Shown here: positions 7,690 to 15,348 of the stretch, piece by piece
Layout of the letters: each line of letters opens with the position of its first letter
How positions within the stretch are numbered: position 1 is the first letter of the stretch
Source of the DNA: Clostridiales bacterium
Lineage (GTDB): Bacteria > Bacillota > Clostridia > Oscillospirales > Oscillospiraceae
Direction of reading: 5' to 3'
DNA length: 64,000 nt
Assembly (NCBI GenBank): GCA_004555205.1
Contig: SFIY01000001.1
Coordinates: 1-64,000, forward strand
The notes under the pieces: model-generated
Seen by the model: only the letters and a program-made list of their open reading frames with translations
The model's database searches: none
Told to the model about the DNA's origin: nothing
Made by a program: the position numbers and the translations under genes

Positions 7690-8851
7690 ATTCACGCAAT
7701 CCTTTCAGCGCCTTTGTTGCAGATTTTAAGCCTGCTTCGGCAGAGCGCACCACTTCATCCTTAATATCCACCGCAAGGCGGCGTATGGTTTCGGTGATGA
7801 CATGCTTTTTCTTCTCATCCGCGCCGATATAGCCCTTTAACAGTGCCGCGGCGCCTGCCAGGCCGCCGTTTCGCAGATCATCCAGCGTCCGCGCCTTTCC
7901 GGACATACTCAAAATCTCAAACAGGGCCTCACAAAACTCCTCCCTCTCTTTGGCCGACATGGAGCCGATCCATTCCTGCAGCACACCGTCGGATAGCTGT
8001 CCCAACTGGGAGCGCTCTCCCAAATGCACAAATTTCTTGCCGATAACGCCCCATGAAAGCGGCTCATGCTGCATGATTGCCCGATTATTGCTGTCAATCA
8101 CCGCATAGTCCTCGGCGTGCTCCAGCAAAACGCCCACGATGGAGGATTCGGGAATGTAGGTATGTATTTTATCCGCCACGCGCTTATATGCATCGCGCTC
8201 CAAAAAGCCCTTGCTGAAGCCCGGGCCATCGTTATTGTAGGCGGCCACCAGACGCTCCTGCAGCTCCTCGGAGATATGCACCGCCGCCCAGGCGGCCAGA
8301 TTACCGCCCTTGGAGTGTCCGCCGATACGAAGCGCACAGTTCGGGCAGGCAGCGGCGATCTCGCTTGCATAAGCCGTGGCCCGCGTTTGCGCCGGGACAG
8401 CCTCCAAAAAGCTCATGTTGAAGTCTTCCTTCCAACCGGCAAAACTGCGGTCCGTTCCCATAAAGGCCACAAAAACGCTCTCATCCGGCAAAAGAAACGA
8501 AACGGCATTGAACTGCATTTCCTGCACATCATCACAGCGGCTTTCGTAGGCAAACATTTTTACCTCGCCGAAACGCGGTGTCTCCGCCGCGGCACGCATC
8601 AGGGGGATGTATTCTTCCTCGCTCAGGCCCAACTGCTCATCCTCGCTTGTTAAAAGCGCGCACACATCGCCGATCAGCATGGCCTCCTCCGGATCGGTAC
8701 TCCACAAGCGGCTGATCTTCTTGAAATTGATATAGGAAATGATGCACAGAATCAGGTTGTCCACCTCGTTGAAGCCATCCTGTGCAAAAGTCAGATCCCC
8801 TCGCCAGCGCAGGTAGTCAAATACGGTGGCGTGTTCGTTTTTTTCCGCCAT
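7688..8851 (-). CDS. DUF2974 (Mbeg1-like) alpha/beta-hydrolase
   Basis: 387 residues from ATG 8851, which has GGGAGGGAGG ahead of it; the longer reading to 8956 has no ribosome site. The early segment (TVFDYLRWRGDLTFAQDGFNEVDNLILCIISYI) is typical of DUF2974. The nucleophile elbow is GGHSKGGNLAAWAA (Ser180), and the FMGTDRSFAGWKEDF segment is lipase-like. Members are predicted intracellular lipases or esterases. The substrate is unknown. No signal peptide is seen. Confidence 0.85.
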   Translation of the reverse strand: MAEKNEHATVFDYLRWRGDLTFAQDGFNEVDNLILCIISYINFKKISRLWSTDPEEAMLIGDVCALLTSEDEQLGLSEEEYIPLMRAAAETPRFGEVKMFAYESRCDDVQEMQFNAVSFLLPDESVFVAFMGTDRSFAGWKEDFNMSFLEAVPAQTRATAYASEIAAACPNCALRIGGHSKGGNLAAWAAVHISEELQERLVAAYNNDGPGFSKGFLERDAYKRVADKIHTYIPESSIVGVLLEHAEDYAVIDSNNRAIMQHEPLSWGVIGKKFVHLGERSQLGQLSDGVLQEWIGSMSAKEREEFCEALFEILSMSGKARTLDDLRNGGLAGAAALLKGYIGADEKKKHVITETIRRLAVDIKDEVVRSAEAGLKSATKALKGLRE

Positions 8852-8988
8852 ATTGCCTCCCTCCCTCTTGGGGTATTTTAACATATGCCCACCGTCAGTA
8901 CAAGACGGAATATTACCCGGCAAAACAAACCGAACCGGATGGTGCTGTCCGCACAATCCGGTTCAGCTCAATCGGCAGGGGCTTTCAT

Positions 8989-9609
8989 TTACTTTCCCAA
9001 CCACCGGCGAAGGTTTTCCCACAGTTCCACCGCGCGGAACTTGAGCACATACCCCTCGTCTTCCTCTGTGATCAGAGAAATGTCCTCTCCGTCCAGCCCT
9101 GCGGCAACAGCCGTTTCTTCCAGGTCTGTGGCGGCCGTCGTACACAGCGGCGGAAACACGACACACCACCAGTTCTGCCCCGCTCCCTCACCGATTACGA
9201 TGCGCAGCGCCAGATACTCGCCCGACGGCAAGCGAAAGCCGTCATAATCCTTGGTTGGGAACTCCGTTTTCTCCAATCGGGCGGAAACCTTGTAAGGGTA
9301 ACCCTGCGCGCGAATCTCCTGCGCGGCGGTTTGCTCCATATCGGGCAAAGCTTGCTCCAGTTTCCGTGCTGCCTGGGGCATATCCTCGGCCTCCTCCAGG
9401 ATGGCTGTGGCCTGTGCCAGAACCTTGTCGCGCACCTGTAATTTCAGTGCCTGATCCTGCGCGGAGTCCGAATTGGCGATCACATGCAGCCGGATCATTT
9501 TTTGTGCCAGCGCGTCCTGCGAATGGGCCGTCCACGCGCCCCACAGCAGCACCGCAGCCAATGCCAGCAGCAGCGCCGTTTCCCATGTCTTAAATGTCGA
9601 TTTTTTCAT
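8989..9609 (-). CDS. spoIIR: Stage II sporulation protein R
   Basis: 206 residues. A hydrophobic N-terminal segment (ALLLALAAVLLWGAW) is followed by the family signature IRLHVIANSDSAQDQALKLQVRDKVL, and by WWCVVFPPLC further on. SpoIIR is made in the forespore and is exported to trigger processing of pro-SigmaE in the mother cell through SpoIIGA. Its presence is good evidence that the organism can sporulate. It is separated from ispE by a terminator and so has its own promoter. Confidence 0.93.
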   Translation of the reverse strand: MKKSTFKTWETALLLALAAVLLWGAWTAHSQDALAQKMIRLHVIANSDSAQDQALKLQVRDKVLAQATAILEEAEDMPQAARKLEQALPDMEQTAAQEIRAQGYPYKVSARLEKTEFPTKDYDGFRLPSGEYLALRIVIGEGAGQNWWCVVFPPLCTTAATDLEETAVAAGLDGEDISLITEEDEGYVLKFRAVELWENLRRWLGK

Positions 9610-9612
9610 TAT

Positions 9613-9660
9613 AAAACACCGTCCACTATGTAGATTTGCCTACATTGTGGACGGTGTTTT
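9613..9660 (-). terminator. Terminator of ispE
   Basis: AAAACACCGTCCAC pairs with GTGGACGGTGTTTT; it sits between ispE and spoIIR. Confidence 0.8.
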
Positions 9661-9666
9661 TCATTT

Positions 9667-10512
9667 TTATACACTCTCGGCCAAAAAAATCTGCCGATTT
9701 TCGTTTTCCAGTGCGTCACAGGCTGCCTGCGCCGCAGGAAAAGCCTCAAAAATACCGAATACGGCACTGCCGCTGCCGGACATCATGGCGTTAAGCGCGC
9801 CATGGTCCAAAAGCTGCCGGCGAATGGCACGCACATCGCTGTCTGCCGGTATCACCTGCTCAAAGGTATTGCCGATTTGCGCCGCAACAGACGAAAGGCT
9901 TCCCTTCCCCAGCGCTGCCATCATGGCATCGGTGGTGTGCAGACGCACCGGATTTTTTGCGTCGATCTCCCCGTACATTTTACCGGTGGCAAACGCCTCA
10001 GCGGGCTTGACGATCACATACCAGCACTTGGGCATCGCCGGCAAGGTGGTAAGTCGTTCTCCCCGGCCCCGGCACAGCACGGTACCGCCCCGGACGCAGT
10101 AGGGCACATCGCTGCCCACCTGTGCGCCGATGGCTTCCAGTTCCTCCGCCGGCATATCCGGCGCATAGAGCTTCCGCAGCGCACGCAAAACCGCCGCCGC
10201 GTCACTGCTGCCGCCGCCGAGTCCCGCTTCGCTGGGGATGCGCTTTTGCAGCAGGATGCGGCAGCCGCCTTTGATACTCGTGGCCGCAAAGAACGCCTGT
10301 GCCGCTTTTACCGCCAGATTGCGCCCGTCGACAGGCAGATCGGCACGGTCACAGCTAAGCGTTACCGTATCTGCCTTCTCCACCCTCAGCGTATCGCACA
10401 GCGCGGCAGAGGTCATCACCGACCGCAGTTCATGGTAGCCGTCCGCGCGCTTTTCGTCCACTTCCAGCGTTAAATTGATTTTTGCCGGTGCCAATTCCGC
10501 TATACTCGCCAT
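9667..10512 (-). CDS. ispE: 4-diphosphocytidyl-2-C-methyl-D-erythritol kinase
   Basis: 281 residues, a GHMP kinase. The N-terminus is LAPAKINLTLEVDEKRADGYHEL, the ATP-binding glycine loop is SEAGLGGGSSDAAAVLRAL, and the C-terminal motif is MMSGSGSAVFGIF. It phosphorylates CDP-methylerythritol in the MEP route to isoprenoids, so the organism uses that pathway. It lies 12 bases after a small membrane-protein gene and may share its transcript. Confidence 0.95.
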   Translation of the reverse strand: MASIAELAPAKINLTLEVDEKRADGYHELRSVMTSAALCDTLRVEKADTVTLSCDRADLPVDGRNLAVKAAQAFFAATSIKGGCRILLQKRIPSEAGLGGGSSDAAAVLRALRKLYAPDMPAEELEAIGAQVGSDVPYCVRGGTVLCRGRGERLTTLPAMPKCWYVIVKPAEAFATGKMYGEIDAKNPVRLHTTDAMMAALGKGSLSSVAAQIGNTFEQVIPADSDVRAIRRQLLDHGALNAMMSGSGSAVFGIFEAFPAAQAACDALENENRQIFLAESV

Positions 10513-10524
10513 GTCTTTTTTCCT

Positions 10525-10851
10525 TTACGCCATATCATCAGAATTTTCCTGCAATGCCCGTTCCACAGGCAGGGCAATCAGCAAAAAGCCCACTGCCTGC
10601 AGGACGATGACAACATAGACAATCATTTGCTGTGTACCTGCTGCCATACGAAGAACGGAGCGCATGAGCATAAAGGCAAGCGCGGCAAATACCAGGCCAA
10701 ACTGCCAGCGCATTTTCCACGCCAGCCCATTGGCAAATTGCTGCTGTTTCTCACTGAGCTTTTGCCGTGAGCGGTACTTGGGGAAGTGCAGTATACCGGA
10801 CACAACCATCATCACGGGAACAATAAATGCAGGCCACCAGATCGTTATCAT
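10525..10851 (-). CDS. Small three-helix membrane protein
   Basis: 108 residues from ATG 10851 (GGGGCGGAAATT ahead of it). Three hydrophobic segments are visible: WWPAFIVPVMMVVSGIL, FGLVFAALAFMLMRSVLRM and IVYVVIVLQAVGFLLIALPVE. A basic loop, FPKYRSRQK, follows the first. It is somewhat like SdpI-type membrane proteins but too short to assign. It lies directly upstream of ispE. Confidence 0.65.
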   Translation of the reverse strand: MITIWWPAFIVPVMMVVSGILHFPKYRSRQKLSEKQQQFANGLAWKMRWQFGLVFAALAFMLMRSVLRMAAGTQQMIVYVVIVLQAVGFLLIALPVERALQENSDDMA

Positions 10852-10873
10852 AATTTCCGCCCCTTGATAGAAT

Positions 10874-10904
10874 AATAGAGGTGTTGTCACACAACACCTC
10901 TATT
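10874..10904 (-). terminator. Terminator of the DUF1015 gene
   Basis: AATAGAGGTGTTGT/ACAACACCTCTATT hairpin with a 3-base loop. Confidence 0.75.
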
Positions 10905-10933
10905 ATATATGACTTTACAGCAATTTTCTACCC

Positions 10934-12217
10934 TTACTTTACGATCTTGCGGGCTTCAATATAGTAGCGCTTGTCCTGCGCGTGGCCCATGGAGAAGGTC
11001 TTGCGGGGCAGAACGCCGTCGGCCATCACGGTCTTGAACAACTGCTCCTTGCCCATAGCAGGCAGCTTGATGCCGAAGTTGCCTTCCTTGCTGCCCAGCT
11101 CATCGACGACTTCATCACCGTGGATGTAGTCGATCTCGCCGCCGAACTCCTTCAGGTACTTGTCCAGGAAGGTCTGCACGGAAGCAACACACAACTGCTT
11201 CTCAGGATTGGGAATGGTCATGAAACCGGATTTACCGGCATAGTTGTAAGCAAAGCAGTGGCCTTCGCCCTTGCCCTCATAGGCATCGGGATAGAACTTC
11301 TTGAACTCAGCCAGCAGATGCTCGGGCTTCACATCGAACAGCACGCGGTGGATGGGCTCGAACTGCAGCGCGTCGTCATGGTTGTTGACGACCTCGACCA
11401 GCGCGTAACGAGCGGGCAGCGCCAGATACTCCTCGGGGGTCTTGCCGACCTTCTGCTCCTCATAGCAGGCCTTGGCGGTTGCCAGAGAGTGGTTGCCGTC
11501 GCCCACGGCGAACAGCAGAGGCGCTGCGCCGGAGATGTGGTACTTTGCCATCTGAGCCTCGTCGGAGCACAAACCGGTCAGCGCATCAGCCACATCGTCA
11601 ATCTGCTTGGCGGACAGCTTGTAGCCCTTGATATGGCCGCCGTTCTGCATCAGGTCAAAATCATAAACGACTTCCATGGAATCGGCAGCAGCGGTCAGTG
11701 GCTCGATAACGGTCTTTTCAGGGTTATCGATCAGCAGCATGACATGGGGCAGCTCAATGGGCGCATTGCGGCGTACGCGGGCACGGGGCGGAATACGCTC
11801 CTGCACGGTGGCCTCGGTAGCGCGGATCAGCGCGCCGGAACCGGGGGTGAAATCATAGGTGTCCAGATCCACCATACCGATCAGGCCGTGGCGGATCTTG
11901 CCGTCGGACTGCTCACGCTCGATATAGATCAGAGAATCGGTCAGCGTTTCAAAGATGCCGTCTGCCATGTACTTTTCCATGGAGGCGTTGATGTCAGCGA
12001 TAAACTCATCCACATTGGGAGCCTTCAGATTGGCCTCGGGCAGGATCAGACGCAGCGTGGAAGGTGCATCACCGACCTGCTTCTCAACGGCTTCCCAATA
12101 GGCAGGCTCGGAAGTAAACTGGTCGCAGGCGACGACAGCCCACTTGTTCATGTCCTGATCCTTGGGCAGCATGATGTTGGCGGGATAGAAACCGAGCTTT
12201 TCAAACTTTTTGTTCAT
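10934..12217 (-). CDS. DUF1015 family protein
   Basis: 427 residues. It opens MNKKFEKLGFYPANIMLPK and contains WAVVACDQFTSEPAYW and FAVGDGNHSLATAKACYEE, the hallmark segments of the family. The biochemical role is not established; members have been discussed as serine kinase-like. Here it is a lone gene with its own terminator and a GAGGAACACC ribosome site before the start. Codon use is strongly biased to frequent codons, which suggests high expression. Confidence 0.85.
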   Translation of the reverse strand: MNKKFEKLGFYPANIMLPKDQDMNKWAVVACDQFTSEPAYWEAVEKQVGDAPSTLRLILPEANLKAPNVDEFIADINASMEKYMADGIFETLTDSLIYIEREQSDGKIRHGLIGMVDLDTYDFTPGSGALIRATEATVQERIPPRARVRRNAPIELPHVMLLIDNPEKTVIEPLTAAADSMEVVYDFDLMQNGGHIKGYKLSAKQIDDVADALTGLCSDEAQMAKYHISGAAPLLFAVGDGNHSLATAKACYEEQKVGKTPEEYLALPARYALVEVVNNHDDALQFEPIHRVLFDVKPEHLLAEFKKFYPDAYEGKGEGHCFAYNYAGKSGFMTIPNPEKQLCVASVQTFLDKYLKEFGGEIDYIHGDEVVDELGSKEGNFGIKLPAMGKEQLFKTVMADGVLPRKTFSMGHAQDKRYYIEARKIVK

Positions 12218-12411
12218 GGTGTTCCTCCTCTTTTATGCCGAAATTTCATTCGACTTATTTTCTGAGTGCATTATACTATAAAACTACCATACATTTCAAT
12301 CCAAAATCTCACTTTTTTTCAGATTATCAAACAAATTTTGGTAAGGTATATATTTGCCGCCTGCGGGAAACCTATTTTCGGCACATTCACTTCACAAATG
12401 GAGGTCTAACT

Positions 12412-12618
12412 ATGAAAATTATTGATCGAATTGCATTGATTCTTGTGATTATCGGTGCATTGAACTGGGGCAGCGTAGGTCTGTTCGGCTTCGACTGCGT
12501 GGCCTTCCTGTTCGGCGGTCAGATGTCCACCCTCAGCCGCATTATCTATTCTCTGGTGGGCATTGCGGGACTTTGGTGCATTACCCTGCTGTTCCGCGAT
12601 CAGCCGCACGATGACTGA
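12412..12618 (+). CDS. DUF378 small membrane protein
   Basis: 68 residues with two membrane helices: IDRIALILVIIGALNWGSVGLFGFDCVAFLFGG, then TLSRIIYSLVGIAGLWCITLLF. The ALNWGSVGLF...GLWCI pattern identifies DUF378 (YuzA-like). Function unknown. It has a good ribosome site (TGGAGGTCTAACT) and a terminator right after the stop. Confidence 0.9.
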   Translation: MKIIDRIALILVIIGALNWGSVGLFGFDCVAFLFGGQMSTLSRIIYSLVGIAGLWCITLLFRDQPHDD

Positions 12619-12621
12619 TTG

Positions 12622-12653
12622 AAAAAGGGAGCGCGATGGCGCTCCCTTTTTTT
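12622..12653. terminator. Bidirectional terminator
   Basis: AAAAAGGGAGCGC-GATG-GCGCTCCCTTTTTTT between convergent genes. Confidence 0.9.
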
Positions 12654-14391
12654 ATTTTACAGCTAATTTTTTTACCAGTTCCCCGTCCGGCTGCACCAGC
12701 ATGGTCTGATAAGTGGTATAAACCACCATACCGGGTCGGCTCCCTGCCGGCTTTTTGACAAATTTCACCGGTGTGTAGTCCACCGCTATCTTGCCGCCCT
12801 CGCGGCCCTGCGAATAGTAAGCGGCAAGAGAGGCAGCTTCCTCCAAACTCTGTGCGTCCGGCACCTCACCGCCGGTACACAGGATCACATGGCTGCCGTG
12901 GATCTTCTGCGTATGCAGCCATATATCCCGCTTGTCGGCATCCTTCCCTGTCAGCTTGTCGTTCTGGCGGTTGCTGCGTCCCACCAGGATACGCAAACCG
13001 TTTGAGGAGCGAAATTCCCGGGGACGGGAGGCCCTCTGGAAACCGCTCTGCTTTTTGCCCTGACGGCGCAGATATCCGCCCTCGGTCAGCTCCGCGCGGA
13101 TGTCGTTAAAATCCTGCTCACTCTCTGCCAGTTGCAGCTCCTGTACCACGCTCTCCAGATATTGCAGTTCCATGCGGCCCTTGGTCAACTGCTCAGTGAG
13201 CATTTTCTCCGCCGTTTTGGCCTTGTTGTACTGCTTGAAGTATTTTGCCGCATTTTCCTGCGGACTGAGCCGCGGATCCAGCCGAATTTCCACCGTGGGG
13301 CAGCCGTCGGCATAGTAGTTCTCCGCCGTCAAACGAGTCGCACCGCGCTCCATGCGGTAGAGATTGGCGGTAATTAACTCGCCGCAAATCCGCAGTTGTT
13401 CGCGGTTTTGCGTTTGGGCATACTCCTTCTCCTGCATGGCGATCTTACGGCGCACACGGTCACGGGCATTGGCGGCAGCCTTCATCAGGTCCTGCCCTTT
13501 TTGACGCACACGCTCCGCCTGTTCGCGTCCCTCATAGAACGCATCCAGCATGGCGCAAAAGCTATCGCAGATCTCGCTGCCGGCATAGGCGCCATACTGC
13601 CTGATATCCAGATAGGCGTAATCTGAATACTTCTTATCCCTTTTAATAACAACAGGTGTAAAGTTATTTTCTTTTACAGAACTTTGCCACGCGAAAAAGC
13701 TGTCCCATAGCTGCTCCCGCACGGCAAACAGCCGTGCATCTGTGGTACCGCAGGCGCGATAGACGATTTCCCGTGCGATCAGCGGCGAGATCGCGGTAAA
13801 GGTCTCCAATAGCCACGCGTCAGCCTGCTTTTCATCAGGGCAAGCGGAAAGCAACTGCAAAAACGCGTCTTTCCCGATATCCAGCGGTGACCGCTTTCCC
13901 TGCTTCGGCGGCAGGCGGTAATAGAGTCCCGGCAGCACCTGACGCTCCTGTGACATCTCAAAATCCACGCGGCGCATACAGTCGATAATACGGTTGTCGC
14001 GGTCGGTCAATATCAAATTGGAATGGCGGCCCATGGCCTCCAGGATCAGATGGAAAGCGCTTTGCTCGCCCATCTCGTTGGCGGCGGTAATATGCAGCGT
14101 TACCACGCGCTCCAACGGCTCCTGCTCCACAGCGGTAATGCGGCCGCCGGACAGGTGCTTGCGCAGCAGCATGCAGAACATAGGCGGCTGGGAGGGATTA
14201 TCGCGCAGCTGCCCGGTCAGGTGCACACGCGGCTGGTTGGCGCCGGCATTGAGCAGCAAGCGGCGGTTGCCGCGCAGCAGCAAAATCACCTGATCCCGGG
14301 CAGGCTGCTGAATTTTTTCAATTCTCGCGCCCTCAATTTGTGGGGCGATCTCCCCTACAACGACGTGTAAACATATGGCATCCAGCGGCAT
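12652..14391 (-). CDS. rqcH: Ribosome quality-control protein RqcH (NFACT, Rqc2 homologue)
   Basis: 579 residues. The NFACT-N domain shows PPMFCMLLRKHLSGGRI and ILEAMGRHSNLILTDRDNRIIDC. A coiled-coil middle follows, and then the NFACT-R domain with REFRSSNGLRILVGRSNRQND and DIWLHTQKIHGSHVIL. In Bacillus, RqcH binds stalled 50S subunits and adds alanine tails to the stuck chain. Older annotations call it fibronectin-binding protein. The next gene, mrnC, begins two bases from its partner's end, so the two are likely one RNA/ribosome maintenance operon. Confidence 0.93.
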   Translation of the reverse strand: MPLDAICLHVVVGEIAPQIEGARIEKIQQPARDQVILLLRGNRRLLLNAGANQPRVHLTGQLRDNPSQPPMFCMLLRKHLSGGRITAVEQEPLERVVTLHITAANEMGEQSAFHLILEAMGRHSNLILTDRDNRIIDCMRRVDFEMSQERQVLPGLYYRLPPKQGKRSPLDIGKDAFLQLLSACPDEKQADAWLLETFTAISPLIAREIVYRACGTTDARLFAVREQLWDSFFAWQSSVKENNFTPVVIKRDKKYSDYAYLDIRQYGAYAGSEICDSFCAMLDAFYEGREQAERVRQKGQDLMKAAANARDRVRRKIAMQEKEYAQTQNREQLRICGELITANLYRMERGATRLTAENYYADGCPTVEIRLDPRLSPQENAAKYFKQYNKAKTAEKMLTEQLTKGRMELQYLESVVQELQLAESEQDFNDIRAELTEGGYLRRQGKKQSGFQRASRPREFRSSNGLRILVGRSNRQNDKLTGKDADKRDIWLHTQKIHGSHVILCTGGEVPDAQSLEEAASLAAYYSQGREGGKIAVDYTPVKFVKKPAGSRPGMVVYTTYQTMLVQPDGELVKKLAVK

Positions 14392-14392
14392 T

Positions 14393-14794
14393 TTATTCCT
14401 CCATCATGGCATGAAAGAGTTCGTTGATGCGTTCCTTTTCCCCCTTCAGGTACAGCCAGCCAAACAAAGCCTCCAGTGCCGTGGCCTGCTGATACTGGGC
14501 TCGGCTGGCATGGTGCGGCACGGAATGGACATTGGCGTTGCGGCCGCGCTTGAATACGGCGCTCTCTTCATCGGTCAGCATGGGCAAAATGCGTTCAGCC
14601 AGCTCCGCCTGCTTCGGCGCGCAGACCAGCTCGATAGTCGCGCGGTGCATACCCTTACCGGTAGCCTTGCCGTGAGCGCACAGATAGGTGCGCACCAGCA
14701 GCTCATAGACCGCATCGCCCAAATGCGCCAGGCCTATACTGCTGATGGCACGAATATCATCATTTGCCAGCGTGGTAGAAAAATAATCAGTCAT
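14393..14794 (-). CDS. mrnC: Mini-ribonuclease 3
   Basis: 133 residues from ATG 14794 with AGGAGAATTTTTCGTA before it; the longer frame to 14884 has no ribosome site. The RNase III-like core is LAHLGDAVYELLVRTYL, with TALEALFGWLYLKGEKERINELF at the C-terminus; no double-stranded-RNA-binding domain is present. In Bacillus the enzyme matures 23S rRNA. It lies immediately upstream of rqcH. Confidence 0.92.
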   Translation of the reverse strand: MTDYFSTTLANDDIRAISSIGLAHLGDAVYELLVRTYLCAHGKATGKGMHRATIELVCAPKQAELAERILPMLTDEESAVFKRGRNANVHSVPHHASRAQYQQATALEALFGWLYLKGEKERINELFHAMMEE

Positions 14795-14927
14795 TACGAA
14801 AAATTCTCCTGAAAAATTCATTGTCGGACATATGTTACCACATTTTTTCCCATTCTTCAAGCAAGAAGAAAACCGCCGAAACATCGGCGGTTTTCCTTTA
14901 TCTTTTTCAGGGGGTGCAGTTATGCAC

Positions 14928-15272
14928 TTAACATGCTTCTATCTGTTTGATATTCATTTCATTGCCCTGCTGCAGCCAGGTTTCGCCGCTGCCGCAATAG
15001 GGACAGGTCTTACCGTATGTTACGGTAGGATAGGTCTTTTTACAATTGTCACACCAAGTGATGGCAGGAATGGTCTCGTAGAGCAATTTGCAGTCCTTGA
15101 TGATGGGGGTCTTCTTGGCGTACCAGTCCCAACAGTCCACCAGGTACGCAGGAACCACACCGGATACCTCACCAAAGGACAAGGTGACAGACTGAATTTG
15201 CGTCAGATGGTTCTGCTCTGCAATCTTCTGCACCTGCTTGATTACATAGGTCACAATACTCAGCTCGTGCAT
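14928..15272 (-). CDS. hypA: HypA-like nickel/zinc metallochaperone
   Basis: 114 residues from MHELS at 15272. His2 of the MHE motif binds nickel in HypA, and a zinc ribbon is formed by Cys74/Cys77 and Cys90/Cys93 (CDNC...CPYC). HypA delivers nickel to [NiFe]-hydrogenase maturation. No hydrogenase or other hyp gene is in the window. The gene follows the large Fe-S/flavin oxidoreductase on the same strand, with a hairpin between them. A role outside hydrogenase maturation is possible. Confidence 0.85.
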   Translation of the reverse strand: MHELSIVTYVIKQVQKIAEQNHLTQIQSVTLSFGEVSGVVPAYLVDCWDWYAKKTPIIKDCKLLYETIPAITWCDNCKKTYPTVTYGKTCPYCGSGETWLQQGNEMNIKQIEAC

Positions 15273-15300
15273 AAGTGTCCTTTCTATTTTCGCCTCTGAA

Positions 15301-15328
15301 TGCAGGCATGGTGGACACCATGCCTGCT
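15301..15328 (-). terminator. Hairpin between oxidoreductase and hypA
   Basis: GCAGGCATGGTG-GAC-ACCATGCCTGC forms a strong stem without a clear T-run. It could weaken read-through into hypA rather than fully terminate. Confidence 0.5.
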
Positions 15329-15348
15329 TCAAAGACGCACAAAACGGT